Of a DNA stretch of 64,000 nt, positions 1 to 8,305 are shown one piece after another (position 1 is the first letter of the stretch; every line of letters begins with the position of its first letter). Below the pieces are notes generated by a model. That model made no database searches and was not told the DNA's origin. It saw only the letters and a program-made list of their open reading frames with translations. The stretch comes from an uncultured Gemmiger sp. (lineage in GTDB: Bacteria; Bacillota; Clostridia; Oscillospirales; Ruminococcaceae), in assembly GCA_934502625.1 (NCBI GenBank), contig CAKSUQ010000008.1, positions 25,421 through 89,420 of the forward strand, given 5' to 3'. The translations under genes and the position numbers were made by a program.

Positions 1-632
1 GGCGCATCTGCCGGCGCCACGGCGTGACCGTGTTCAGTGATGAGATTCACGCGGATTTCGTCTGGCAGGGGCGGCATCAGGTATTTGCGGCGGTCGACCC
101 GGCGTTTGCGGCGTTTACCATCACCGCGACGTCACCGAGCAAGACGTTTAACATTGCAGGGCTGCAGGCGTCGAATATTTTTATACCCGACGAGGCGCTG
201 CGGAAAAAATTCCGCCACGCCTACAACGCCAGCGGCTACAGCCAGCTGAACGCGGCGGGGCTGATCGCTGCCGAGGCCGCCTACAACGACGGCGGCGTCT
301 GGTACGAGGCCGTGAAGGCGTATATCCTGGCTAATATCGCGTATATGCGCGAGTTTTTGAAAGTGCGCCTGCCGGAACTGAAAATGACCGAGCCGGAGGG
401 AACGTATCTCGTCTGGGTGGATTTCCGTGGGCTGGGCTTGGACGGCGATGCGCTGGAGGATTTTGTGCTACACAAGGCGAAGCTCTGGCTCGACAGCGGC
501 GCGATCTTCGGCAAGGTTGGCGAGGGCTTCCAGCGGTTCAACACGGCCTGCCCCCGCGCGACGTTGCAGCAGGCGCTGGAGCAATTGGAACGGGCGGTGA
601 GGGAAAACTGCCCGATGGCAGCACCTTTATGA
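1..632 (+). CDS. MalY/PatB-type PLP aminotransferase / cystathionine beta-lyase, 3' part
   Basis: The reading frame is open from the first base (codons begin at position 3) and the gene starts before the window. The visible part reads through HGVTVFSDEIHADF, the family's pyridoxal-phosphate phosphate-side region. SPSKTFNIAG follows, and its lysine (codon 141-143) is the expected Schiff-base residue. The C-terminal small domain then runs normally to the TGA at 630-632. Enzymes of this family cleave C-S bonds of cystathionine or cysteine or act as aminotransferases in the cytoplasm, and sequence alone does not separate the two. The end of the gene overlaps a decayed GH125 fragment in another frame, so the sequence just downstream has been rearranged. 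The GTG at 24 is internal and not the true start. Confidence 0.88.
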   Translation, partial: RICRRHGVTVFSDEIHADFVWQGRHQVFAAVDPAFAAFTITATSPSKTFNIAGLQASNIFIPDEALRKKFRHAYNASGYSQLNAAGLIAAEAAYNDGGVWYEAVKAYILANIAYMREFLKVRLPELKMTEPEGTYLVWVDFRGLGLDGDALEDFVLHKAKLWLDSGAIFGKVGEGFQRFNTACPRATLQQALEQLERAVRENCPMAAPL

Positions 633-715
633 GCACCGGCGACATCCCGGCCATGTGGCGGTGGGATTCCGCTGCGCAGATGCATCACTACCTGCCGTTG
701 GCCGCCCGCAACGAG
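593..715 (+). pseudogene. Remnant of a GH125 (metal-independent alpha-mannosidase) gene
   Basis: Frame 2 between the aminotransferase stop and the AraC gene encodes DGSTFMSTGDIPAMW followed by RWDSAAQMHHYLPLAA. From knowledge of the family, this matches the conserved GH125 block TGDIPAMWLRDSAAQ-x-PYLPLA, with the usual LRD changed to RWD. No start codon, no upstream domain and no downstream catalytic portion remain, and the frame ends at a TGA near 812 after non-homologous sequence. It overlaps the last codons of the aminotransferase and touches the end of the AraC gene. GH125 enzymes release alpha-1,6-mannose, which would suit the neighbouring GH31 glycosidase. It is best read as a deletion scar. 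About 35 residues are recognisable, so the family call rests on one strong motif. Confidence 0.6.
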
Positions 716-743
716 GGTGTGACGCTGGACATCATGCCGCCCT

Positions 744-1649
744 TCACCCCACCTGCCCGTCGCGTTTCGTGGTGCGCAATTGGGCACGGTACTCGCTGGG
801 GGTGACGCCGTAAAGCTGGCGGAAGCTCTTTAAAAAGCTGCTGTAATTCGTAAAACCGCTGGAAGTACACGCATCCAGCACACTGGAGCCCGCCGCGATA
901 GCGTTGCGGCAGTGCTGCATCCGCAGGTTCGTCAGGTAGCCGTGCACACTTTCCAGCGTGTACTCCCGGAAAACGCGGGACAGATGCTCGCGGCTGGTGT
1001 AGGTGTACTTTGCCAACTGCGCCACCGTCAGCTGCGGGTCGGTGTAGTTGGCCTGCAGGTAGGCGACGGCCTTCGACACCAGCACGCTTGTCGCGCCGGG
1101 GGGCGTGGCACGCTGGTGCTCCAGCGTGTGATCCAGCAGCAGGGTCAGCTCGGCCACTTCGCAGCACTGCACGGCGATCTGCGCCCGCGGCGTCAAGTAG
1201 GCGGACTGCGCCATCCGCTCAAACAGGCCGCGCAGATCCCATAGCGCCACGGCGTCGGCGTCCAAGATCACCAGCTGCCCGTGCCAGCTGCAATTCTCCA
1301 GCCCGCTCTGGTACAGCGCCTCCTCCCACAAATCGGCGTTGATCTGGACGATCATCCGCTTCGAGACGCTGTCGGTAATATTGAACACGCCGGCGTGGTA
1401 CAGCCCCGCAGGGAAAATAATCATTTCGCCGACGTGCAGGTCGTAGATACTGCCGTCGATGGAGTAGCGCACCGCGCTGCCCGCCACCGGCAGCACAATT
1501 TCATAATACGGGTGCGAGTGGACGACCGACTGGCTGTTCGACTGGTTCGTGTACCAGCCAACCTCGATCTGCCCGGCGCGCAGCGCGGCGCTGGCGTCCT
1601 CCCGCGTCAGGATGGAATCGACATACTGTGGTATTTTTTGGATGACCAT
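744..1649 (-). CDS. AraC-family transcriptional regulator with cupin sensor domain
   Basis: A 301-residue protein. The N-terminal half is an AraC-type cupin: HSHPYYE at 44-50 gives the usual histidine/glutamate pattern of the sugar-binding beta-barrel, followed by GEMIIFPAGLYHAG. The C-terminal ~100 residues carry two helix-turn-helix motifs (LTVAQLAKYTYTSREHLSRV, then SVLDACTSSGFTNYSSFLKS) ending in the diagnostic GVTPSEYR. It is divergent from the GH31 glycosidase gene, with two inverted repeats in the 215-bp intergenic region. The likely role is sugar-responsive activation of that glycosidase and perhaps of the TRAP genes. The effector cannot be named. Its 3' end abuts the GH125 remnant. 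Confidence 0.93.
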   Translation of the reverse strand: MVIQKIPQYVDSILTREDASAALRAGQIEVGWYTNQSNSQSVVHSHPYYEIVLPVAGSAVRYSIDGSIYDLHVGEMIIFPAGLYHAGVFNITDSVSKRMIVQINADLWEEALYQSGLENCSWHGQLVILDADAVALWDLRGLFERMAQSAYLTPRAQIAVQCCEVAELTLLLDHTLEHQRATPPGATSVLVSKAVAYLQANYTDPQLTVAQLAKYTYTSREHLSRVFREYTLESVHGYLTNLRMQHCRNAIAAGSSVLDACTSSGFTNYSSFLKSFRQLYGVTPSEYRAQLRTTKRDGQVG

Positions 1650-1707
1650 GGCGGCGTTCCTCCTATAATTTTTCTTGCTGATTCGATTATATCACATTTT
1701 GCAATAT

Positions 1708-1816
1708 TCATGTTACAAAAACATGAGAAAATCTGTGAATAATTTGTTATGATAAGGGCGAAATAGGACGAACGGCTTAAATATGCACAAAAACTGAACA
1801 TAATTTTTGTACATAT
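1708..1816. promoter_or_regulatory. Divergent araC/GH31 control region with two inverted repeats
   Basis: The region between the divergent genes holds a perfect inverted repeat TCATGTT-n5-AACATGA (1708-1714 / 1720-1726). A larger imperfect one, ATATGCACAAAAA with TTTTTGTACATAT (1781-1793 / 1804-1816), matches at 12 of 13 positions. A -10-like TATGAT lies at 1748-1753 facing GH31, without a good -35. That is typical of activator-dependent promoters. The second repeat would lie in the GH31 leader. It could be an operator or an RNA hairpin. The GH31 ribosome site AGGAAAGGGG is at about 1848-1857. Confidence 0.5.
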
Positions 1817-1864
1817 TGCCGATTCGCGCGTAAATAGCAGAACCATAAGGAAAGGGGAAAACCT

Positions 1865-4390
1865 ATGAAAGTGTGCTACACTGCCGGTGCTGTCAAGGAC
1901 TGCGGCAGCTACTACAGCGTTGCGACCAACGCCGTCGAGCTGCGCCTCTGGTTCCTGACCGACGACATCCTGCGCATCCGTGCAGGCTTTGACGGCGACT
2001 GGGACGAGGCATCCTACAGCCTGACGATGACCGCGTGGGAGTCCCGCACCGACGAACTGATGAAGGACTGCCGCAAGCGCGTCCAGTCCGCCGCTGCCGC
2101 GTTGACCGACGGCGACAAGCAGGCCGTGCTTCAGGGCAAGCGCCTGAAGGTCGTCATCGAGAAAGCGCCGTTCCGCATCATGGTCTACGACAAGGACGGC
2201 AGCCTGCTGCATGCCGACATCCCTGACCTTGCTTACCGCGAGGACAGCAACCACCGCCGCATCCACGCCAGCCAGATCGAGGCGGACGACTGCTTCTACG
2301 GCTTCGGCGAGAAGTCCGGCGAGATCAACAAGGCCGAGAAATATATGAACATGGCGCCCGGCGACGCCATGGGCTACAACGCCAAGGAGACCGACTCCCT
2401 CTACAAGCACATCCCGTTCTACATCCGCCTGAACCGCGGCACAAAGCAGGCTGTCGGCTACTTCTACCACAACACCGCCGAGTGCGATTTCAACATGGGG
2501 CGCGAGAAGCGCAACTATTGGCACCGCTACTCGTCCTACCGCACCGACGCGGGCGACATTGATCTCTTCCTGATCGCGGGTCCGTCCATCCGCGAGATCA
2601 TCGAGCGCTACACTGACCTGACCGGCAAGAGCGTCATGCTGCCGAAGGCGGCGCTGGGCTACCTCGGCAGTTCGATGTACTACCCCGAACTGCCGGAAAA
2701 CAGCGACGACGCGGTGCTCGATTTCATCGACACCACCCGCGAGGAGGGCATCCCCGCCGACGGCTTCCAGCTGTCCAGCGGCTACTGCGCCGTCGAGACC
2801 GAGGAGGGCATCAAGCGCTGCACCTTCACGTGGAACAACAAGCGCTTCAAAGACCCGGCGGACTGGTTCGCCCAGATGGAAAAGCGCGGCATCGTCGTTT
2901 CGCCCAACATCAAGCCCGGCATGCTGCTGGTACACCCGCTGCTGGACGAGATGAAGGCGAAGGGCATGTTCCTGCCCGCCTCCGACGACAATGCGGGGAT
3001 TGACGGTCTGGCCGTCGGTACTTGGTGGGGCGGCCCCGGCCTCTTCGTTGACTTCACGAAGGAGTCCACCCGCCTGCACTGGAAAGAATATATCAAGGAA
3101 GCGCTGCTCAAGTACGGCTGCCGTTCGCTGTGGAACGATAACTGCGAGTATGACTCCCTCGTCGACAAGGACGCGAAGGTCTGGTTCGAGGGCAAGGGCA
3201 GCACGATCGGCACGATGAAACCGGTCATGAGCAACCTGATGTGCCAGCTGTCCAACGAGGCGGTCGAGGAGTACGACCCCGACTGCCGCCCCTTCTCGGT
3301 CTGCCGCTCCGGCCATGCCGGTATCCAGCGGTACGCGCAGGTCTGGGCGGGCGACAACCTGACCCACTGGGACAGCCTGAAATACAACATCGCGACGATC
3401 CTTGGCATGGCGCTGTGCGGTGTGTCGAACCACGGCTGTGACGTCGGCGGCTTCTACGGCGTTGCGCCGGAGAGCGAGCTGTTCGTGCGCTGGGTGCAGA
3501 ACGGTATCTTCATGCCGCGCTTCTCCATCCACTCCACCAACACCGACAACACCGTCACCGAGCCGTGGATGTACAGCGATAAAAAGCAGTACATCAGGGA
3601 CGCCATCAACTTCCGCTACAAGCTCAGCCCGACGCTCTACTCGCTGATGGAGCGCGCGCATGAGAACGGCCTGCCCATCTGGCAGCCAACGTTCGGCGTC
3701 TTCCAGAACGACCCGGCCACCTACGACGAGGGCGTCGACTTCATGTTCGGCGACTCGCTGCTGGTCGCAAACGTCGTCGAAAAAGGCCAGACCGTCCGCC
3801 CGGTCTACCTGCCGAAGACCGAGAGCGAAGCCGAGCGCTTCTACGACTTCTACACCCGCGAGGAGTACGCCCCCGGCCAGACCGTGAGCGTGCCGGTCGA
3901 CATTGCCAGCATCCCGCTGTTTGTGCGCAGCGGTGCCATCCTCCCGATGAGCGGCAATGCCCTGCACAACCTGATGACCGAGAAGACCACCGCGCTGGAG
4001 ATCCTGATGGCGCCGGACATCGACTCTGACTTCACGCTGTACGAGGACGACGGCCGCACAAACAACTACCGCAAGGGTGACTACCTCAAGACGAAGATCG
4101 CCGTCAAGGCGGGCGTCAAGACCATCGTCACCTTCACGAACGAGGGCAGCTACGAGACGGCGGTCGAGAGCATGTATCTCGACATGATCCACCGCGAGAA
4201 ATCCCCGTTCTATGTGCAGGTCGACGGCAAGGAGCTGCCGCACTTCCTGCACCGCCGCAAGTTCGAGGAAGCCGAGAGCGGCTGGTACTACAGCCAGCGC
4301 CTCAAGAGCGTCCAGATCAAGTACCCCAACCCCAAGCAGGATCATGAGGTGCTCGTGTCCTTCGAGCAATTTGATTTGATCGGGATGTAA
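1865..4390 (+). CDS. GH31 family alpha-glycosidase (alpha-glucosidase/alpha-xylosidase type)
   Basis: An 841-residue protein with no signal peptide, so probably cytoplasmic. It hydrolyses alpha-linked glucose or xylose from imported oligosaccharides. The N-terminal beta-sandwich (about 1-250) contains the Galactose-mutarotase-like FYGFGEKSG block. The TIM barrel carries the catalytic nucleophile in SLWNDNCEYD (Asp425) and the acid/base in WAGDNLTHW (Asp497), then the substrate-pocket segment GCDVGGF. The C-terminal beta domains include IPLFVRSGAILP. Length and motif order fit GH31. Exact specificity (isomaltose, xylose-bearing or other) is not readable from the sequence. The ATG at 1865 has an AGGAAAGGGG ribosome site. 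It is divergent from the AraC regulator and followed by a TRAP transporter 180 bp downstream. Confidence 0.93.
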   Translation: MKVCYTAGAVKDCGSYYSVATNAVELRLWFLTDDILRIRAGFDGDWDEASYSLTMTAWESRTDELMKDCRKRVQSAAAALTDGDKQAVLQGKRLKVVIEKAPFRIMVYDKDGSLLHADIPDLAYREDSNHRRIHASQIEADDCFYGFGEKSGEINKAEKYMNMAPGDAMGYNAKETDSLYKHIPFYIRLNRGTKQAVGYFYHNTAECDFNMGREKRNYWHRYSSYRTDAGDIDLFLIAGPSIREIIERYTDLTGKSVMLPKAALGYLGSSMYYPELPENSDDAVLDFIDTTREEGIPADGFQLSSGYCAVETEEGIKRCTFTWNNKRFKDPADWFAQMEKRGIVVSPNIKPGMLLVHPLLDEMKAKGMFLPASDDNAGIDGLAVGTWWGGPGLFVDFTKESTRLHWKEYIKEALLKYGCRSLWNDNCEYDSLVDKDAKVWFEGKGSTIGTMKPVMSNLMCQLSNEAVEEYDPDCRPFSVCRSGHAGIQRYAQVWAGDNLTHWDSLKYNIATILGMALCGVSNHGCDVGGFYGVAPESELFVRWVQNGIFMPRFSIHSTNTDNTVTEPWMYSDKKQYIRDAINFRYKLSPTLYSLMERAHENGLPIWQPTFGVFQNDPATYDEGVDFMFGDSLLVANVVEKGQTVRPVYLPKTESEAERFYDFYTREEYAPGQTVSVPVDIASIPLFVRSGAILPMSGNALHNLMTEKTTALEILMAPDIDSDFTLYEDDGRTNNYRKGDYLKTKIAVKAGVKTIVTFTNEGSYETAVESMYLDMIHREKSPFYVQVDGKELPHFLHRRKFEEAESGWYYSQRLKSVQIKYPNPKQDHEVLVSFEQFDLIGM

Positions 4391-4402
4391 CCCAGCTTCT
4401 TG

Positions 4403-4535
4403 CCTCCCCTAGCAGGGGAGGTGCCCCGTAGGGGCGGAGGGGTTGAACCTTGCCGCAGCCCGAAATATTTCGGGTAATGGCACGGTTCTCTCCCCCAGCC
4501 GCTGCGGCGGCAGCCCCCTCTCAGAGGGGGCCAAG
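4403..4535. repeat. GC-rich palindromic intergenic elements between GH31 and TRAP genes
   Basis: Three small palindromes follow the GH31 stop: CCTCCCC-TAGCA-GGGGAGG (4403-4421), GCCCC-GTA-GGGGC just after it, and a CCCCCTC...GAGGGGG hairpin near 4511-4532. None is followed by a T-run, so they are poor Rho-independent terminators. They resemble the other GC-rich REP-like elements in this window. Confidence 0.55.
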
Positions 4536-4570
4536 GGGAAAACGGCATACATACAAGAAGGAGAAATACC

Positions 4571-5605
4571 ATGTTCAAAAAATTCGCAGCATTGGCTGCT
4601 GCGGCTGCGCTGGGGATCGGTCTGCTGACCGGCTGCGGCGCATCCGCCTCCACGGCCGATGCAGGCTACAGCGCACAGAATCCGCTGGTTCTTACGCTGG
4701 CCCACGGCCTGTCGGAGACCCACACCGTCCATATCGCCATGACCCAGTTTGCGGAGGAGGTCAACGAAAAGACCGATGGCCGTATTCAGGTCAAGATCTT
4801 CCCCAACGGCCAGCTTGGCAGCGAGAACGAGAACCTTGAGCAGCTGCAGGCGGGCGTTATCGCCATGACGAAGGTCTCCGCCCCCGGCCTTGCCACCTAC
4901 AACGAGGCCTACAACGCCTTCGGCCTGCCCTACATTTTTAATGACACGGAGGATTTCTACCATGTCATGGACTCGCAGGAGATGCAGGACTTCTTCCTCT
5001 CGACCGGCGAGGACGGCTTTGTCACGCTGACCTACTACACCTCCGGCGCCCGCTCCTTCTACACGAAGGATAAGGCCATCCGCACCCCGGCAGACCTCAA
5101 GGGTCTGAAGATCCGCGTGCAGGATATGAAGAGCCAGACCGATATGATGAGCTACCTCGGCGGTATCCCCGTTGCCATGTCCTACGGCGATGTTTACACC
5201 TCGCTGCAGACCGGCATCATTGACGGCACCGAGAACAACGAGACCGCCCTGACCACCGGCAAGCACGGCGAGGTCTGCAAGGTCTACTCGGTGGACCAGC
5301 ACGCCATGATCCCCGACGTCCTTATCATGAGTGAGAAGGTCTGGGAGACCATCAGCCCCGAGGATCAGGAGATCATTCTGGAGGCCGCCCACGATTCCAC
5401 CGATGCCCACAAGGTCATGTGGGACACCGCTGTGGAGGAGGCCGTCAAGGAAGCACAGGAGACGATGGGCGTTGAGTTCGTCTATGACGTCGACAAGGAG
5501 GCCTTCCGCGAGGCGACCCAGCCCATGATCGAAGCCTACGAGGAGCAGTATCCCGGCGTCAAGACGCTGCTGGATACCATCGACGCCGCAAGAGGGGAGG
5601 AGTAA
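4571..5605 (+). CDS. dctP: TRAP transporter substrate-binding lipoprotein (DctP family)
   Basis: A 344-residue lipoprotein. The signal ends in the lipobox LLTGC with Cys22, so the protein is anchored on the outer face of the membrane. The family fold is visible: a VLTLAHGLSETH start, the NGQLGSENENLEQLQ block, and LKGLKIRVQD, where Arg182 is the conserved arginine that binds the ligand carboxylate. GIIDGTEN follows. TRAP systems import organic acids such as C4-dicarboxylates, sialic acid or uronates using an ion gradient, and the ligand here is unknown. The gene has a strong AAGGAG site. It is followed after 3 bp by the small and then the large membrane subunits. Confidence 0.93.
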   Translation: MFKKFAALAAAAALGIGLLTGCGASASTADAGYSAQNPLVLTLAHGLSETHTVHIAMTQFAEEVNEKTDGRIQVKIFPNGQLGSENENLEQLQAGVIAMTKVSAPGLATYNEAYNAFGLPYIFNDTEDFYHVMDSQEMQDFFLSTGEDGFVTLTYYTSGARSFYTKDKAIRTPADLKGLKIRVQDMKSQTDMMSYLGGIPVAMSYGDVYTSLQTGIIDGTENNETALTTGKHGEVCKVYSVDQHAMIPDVLIMSEKVWETISPEDQEIILEAAHDSTDAHKVMWDTAVEEAVKEAQETMGVEFVYDVDKEAFREATQPMIEAYEEQYPGVKTLLDTIDAARGEE

Positions 5606-5608
5606 GCC

Positions 5609-6118
5609 ATGAAAAACACCTTTGCTGCCATCAAATTCTGGATGGACAAAATTTTGAGCATTGCCTGCGCCGTGCTGCTTACCTTTATGACGGTGCTGGT
5701 TCTGATCCAGGTTTTCTCCCGCTATATCCTCAACAGCCCCGTGGCTTTCACTGAGGAGCTTGTCCGCTACAGCCTGATCTGGACCGGCTTCATCGGCGCG
5801 GCCTACGCCTTCTCCACCCGGGAGCACATGTCCCTGACCCTCGTTCGCGACAAATTCACCGGCAAGGCGCACACCGCCCTGCTGGTGGCCATCGATGGTC
5901 TGATTCTGCTGATGGCCATCTTCGTATTCACTATCGGCGGCTTTAAGCTGGCTGTCTCTGCCAGCCGCGAGTTCTCGGCCCTGCTGGGCATTCCCCGCAG
6001 CCTTGTTTACTCCATCGCCCCGATTTCCGGCGTGTTCATCGTCCTGGCACAGATCATCAACATCTATGAGGACGTCACCGGCGAAAAAGTTGAATCCAAG
6101 GAGGGTGCAGACAAATGA
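5609..6118 (+). CDS. dctQ: TRAP transporter small permease (DctQ family)
   Basis: A 169-residue membrane protein with four predicted hydrophobic segments (starting near residues 15, 50, 88 and 130). It carries the DctQ signature SPVAFTEELVRYSLIWTGFIGAA, in which the EEL-R pattern and the following GAAYAFSTREHM are conserved. It pairs with DctM to form the TRAP translocator. The start lies 3 bp after dctP and the end overlaps dctM as ATGA, so the three genes form one translationally coupled operon. Confidence 0.92.
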   Translation: MKNTFAAIKFWMDKILSIACAVLLTFMTVLVLIQVFSRYILNSPVAFTEELVRYSLIWTGFIGAAYAFSTREHMSLTLVRDKFTGKAHTALLVAIDGLILLMAIFVFTIGGFKLAVSASREFSALLGIPRSLVYSIAPISGVFIVLAQIINIYEDVTGEKVESKEGADK

Positions 6119-7416
6119 GTATCACCATGACCACCGTTATCCTGTTCGCCGTGTTCGGCGTGCTGCTGTTCCTCGGCGTGCCCATCTCTATCAGCATCGT
6201 GGCGTCCTCCATCGTAACCGCGATGTCCACCCTGTCTTGGAATCAGATCACCTTCATCACGATGCAGAAGATGAACTCCGGCGTTGAGTCGTTCTCTCTG
6301 CTGGCCGTGCCCCTGTTTATCCTCGCGGGCAACATCATGAACAACGGCGGCATCGCAAAGCGCCTTGTCAACTTTGCCCAGCTGTTTGTCGGCAAGATCC
6401 CCGGCTCTATGGCGCAGGCCAACATTCTGGGCAACATGCTGTTCGGCGCGCTGTCCGGCTCCTCCGTCGCCGCTGCGTCCGCCATGGGCGGCTGCATCAG
6501 CCCCATTGAGGAGGAAAACGGCTACGACCCCGCCTACTCCGCTGCGGCGAACATCGCCTCCGCCCCCACGGGTCTGCTGATCCCCCCGACGTCCGCCTTC
6601 ATCGTTTACTCCACCGTCGCAGGCGGTGTCTCGATCTCGACGCTGTTCATGGCCGGTTACATCCCCGGCATCCTGATGGGTCTGTGCTGCATGGTCGTCG
6701 CCTTCATCGGCGCGAAGAAGGCCGGCATGAAGGCCACCGGCTTTGACAAGAGCCAGAGCGTGCTGAAGACCGTGTGGGACGCCGTGCCCAGCCTGCTGCT
6801 GATCGTCATCGTCATCGGCGGCATCGTCTCCGGCATCTTCACCGCCACCGAGGGCGCGGGCATCGCGGTTCTGTACTGCCTGATCCTCTCTATCATTTAT
6901 AAGAGCATCGATTTCAAGGGCTTCCTCAACATCCTGCTCAACTCCGCGAAGACCTCCGGCATCATCCTGTTCCTGATTTCCGCTTCCTCTGCCATGTCCT
7001 TCGTCATGGCGTACTCCGGCATCCCGGCCGCCATCTCCAACGGCCTGATGAGCCTGACCGACAACAAGTATATCATCTTCCTGCTGATGAATATTATCCT
7101 GCTGGTCATCGGCATGTTCATGGACATCACCCCGGCCATCCTGATCTTCACCCCGATCTTCCTGCCCATTGCCACCAGCTTTGGCATGACCGAGATCCAG
7201 TTCGGCGTTATGCTGATCTTCAATATGTGCTTGGGCAACATCACCCCGCCGGTCGGCTCGGTTCTGTTCGTCGGCTGCGGCATCGGCCATGTTTCCATCG
7301 AGCAGGTCACCTCCAAGCTGATCCCGTATTTCGTGACCTTGATTGCGGCTCTGCTGGCCGTCACCTATATCCCGGCGCTCTCTCTGGGGCTGCCCAGCCT
7401 GATGGGACTGATTTGA
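6115..7416 (+). CDS. dctM: TRAP transporter large permease (DctM family)
   Basis: A 433-residue polytopic protein (about 12 hydrophobic segments) with the DctM landmarks. These are SFSLLAVPLFILAGNIMNNGG near the N-terminus, AAASAMGGCISPIEEENGY, a GLLIPPTSAFIVYS loop, and MFMDITPAILIFTPIFLP with GNITPPVGSVLF near the end. It is the ion-coupled transport subunit. It starts in the ATGA overlap with dctQ and is the last gene of the operon. A hairpin terminator follows 22 bp after the stop. Confidence 0.93.
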   Translation: MSITMTTVILFAVFGVLLFLGVPISISIVASSIVTAMSTLSWNQITFITMQKMNSGVESFSLLAVPLFILAGNIMNNGGIAKRLVNFAQLFVGKIPGSMAQANILGNMLFGALSGSSVAAASAMGGCISPIEEENGYDPAYSAAANIASAPTGLLIPPTSAFIVYSTVAGGVSISTLFMAGYIPGILMGLCCMVVAFIGAKKAGMKATGFDKSQSVLKTVWDAVPSLLLIVIVIGGIVSGIFTATEGAGIAVLYCLILSIIYKSIDFKGFLNILLNSAKTSGIILFLISASSAMSFVMAYSGIPAAISNGLMSLTDNKYIIFLLMNIILLVIGMFMDITPAILIFTPIFLPIATSFGMTEIQFGVMLIFNMCLGNITPPVGSVLFVGCGIGHVSIEQVTSKLIPYFVTLIAALLAVTYIPALSLGLPSLMGLI

Positions 7417-7438
7417 GGATTTTGATTTAAGCAGCGCA

Positions 7439-7468
7439 GAAGGAGGCATCCGAAAGGATGCCTCCTTC
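7439..7468 (+). terminator. Hairpin terminator after the TRAP operon (first of two copies)
   Basis: Stem GAAGGAGGCATCC with loop GAAA and its perfect complement. Only a short T-containing tail follows. The same hairpin recurs at 7651-7677 with a proper T-run. Confidence 0.7.
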
Positions 7469-7527
7469 TCAGACTGTCGAAAAAGTACCTTACCCCCGGA
7501 TAAGAATATCGTCTTTGTTGCGGATTC

Positions 7528-7634
7528 GTAGGGGCGGGGCTCTGCTCCGCCCGCCGACCTGACGTAGCAACGCTTTTTCGGGAAAGTTTCTCACATGGCA
7601 AACGGCCACGGGCGGAGCAGAGCCCCGCCCCTAC
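7528..7634. repeat. 107-bp inverted-repeat element with 26-bp arms
   Basis: The 26-bp sequence at 7528-7553 (begins GTAGGGGCGG, ends TCCGCCCG) is repeated as its exact reverse complement at 7609-7634. The 26-mer occurs twice more at 16208-16233 and 16399-16424. The 55 bp between the arms holds no gene. This looks like a non-coding miniature repeat between two terminator copies. Confidence 0.75.
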
Positions 7635-7650
7635 CGCGTTTTTTGACAAA

Positions 7651-7686
7651 CGGAGGCATCCGAAAGGATGCCTCCTTCTTTTTTGC
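7651..7686 (+). terminator. Second copy of the TRAP-operon terminator hairpin
   Basis: GGAGGCATCC-GAAA-GGATGCCTCC identical to the hairpin at 7439-7468, here followed by TTCTTTTTTGC, a good Rho-independent tail. The duplicated hairpins flank the 107-bp element. Confidence 0.75.
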
Positions 7687-8109
7687 GTTTGCGGCGGCGG
7701 GAACGTTGCCGGAGGGGTCAAGACCCCTCCCTACAAGCCTCCCGTTCGCGCCGCATTGTAGGGAGCGGTCTTGACCGCTCCGTGCCACCTCGCGGCAGGC
7801 ACAATGTCAAACCATCGCCGCCATCTGCTCAAATCCACACACAATTGTCTGCTACTCACGTACAACCCACCCCCTCGCCCCAAATTTTTTTCGCAAAACC
7901 GCCCCAGAATCCCGCAAAAACCCCGCTGAAATTCACCTAAACCGCGCAATTTCTGGGCAACAATTCGACAAAAATTGCGCAAAGTGAGCAAAACGCGGCA
8001 AAAAATACGCACGGTTAGCCGTATATAACTGTCAAGTTGAACAATTGCAACCCGCCAAATTTTAGCAAAACGATGAAAATTCAGAATGACTTCATCGACT
8101 ATTGCGATT
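7687..8109. other. Non-coding stretch with two palindromes upstream of the pilus operon
   Basis: No supported gene. It holds GGAGGGGTC-AA-GACCCCTCC (7711-7730) and GGAGCGGTC-TT-GACCGCTCC (7762-7781), two related palindromes about 50 bp apart. An A/C-rich segment (about 7850-8050) follows, in which nothing was recognised. Confidence 0.6.
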
Positions 8110-8138
8110 TTGAAACAAAAAGTGTATAGTTTTTATAT
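8110..8138 (+). promoter_or_regulatory. Probable promoter of the pilus operon
   Basis: TTGAAA (8110-8115), 17-bp spacer, TTATAT (8133-8138). Transcription from here would give a leader of about 160 nt before the ribosome site at 8291. The region is AT-rich against a GC-rich background. Confidence 0.5.
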
Positions 8139-8232
8139 AAATGAATCGGTTACAAAGCGCGGCGGACAGCCGCTGCATTTTTGCACAAATGGACAACGGT
8201 TGCGCAACGGCGCAATTGCAGTATGACAGGCA

Positions 8233-8275
8233 AGCGGGGGTACCCCCGCTCCTATTCCGCATTACCTGCGGAATA
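8233..8275 (+). promoter_or_regulatory. Two stacked hairpins in the pilus-operon leader
   Basis: An 18-bp perfect palindrome AGCGGGGGTACCCCCGCT (8233-8250) is followed by TATTCCGCA-TTACC-TGCGGAATA (8253-8261 / 8267-8275). The AGGAGGGG ribosome site begins 16 nt later. They lie in the untranslated leader and could modulate expression as RNA or serve as protein sites. No known riboswitch consensus was recognised. Confidence 0.5.
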
Positions 8276-8305
8276 AAGATTTCTGACAGCAGGAGGGGAT
8301 TCCGG

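Noticed and set aside
1607..4369. A 920-codon open frame antisense to the GH31 gene
   Set aside because: It is the high-GC mirror of a clear GH31 gene, has no family motif and no ribosome site, and spans the divergent promoter.
8141..8300. A c-di-GMP (GEMM) riboswitch in the pilus leader
   Set aside because: A GCGGGG-like palindrome is suggestive, but the conserved GAAA-capped helix and the CGCAAAGC segment are not in place.
8141..8305. A 55-residue extension of the adhesin upstream of ATG 8306
   Set aside because: It has no ribosome site, lies over leader hairpins and would bury the signal peptide. AGGAGGGG before 8306 decides the start.
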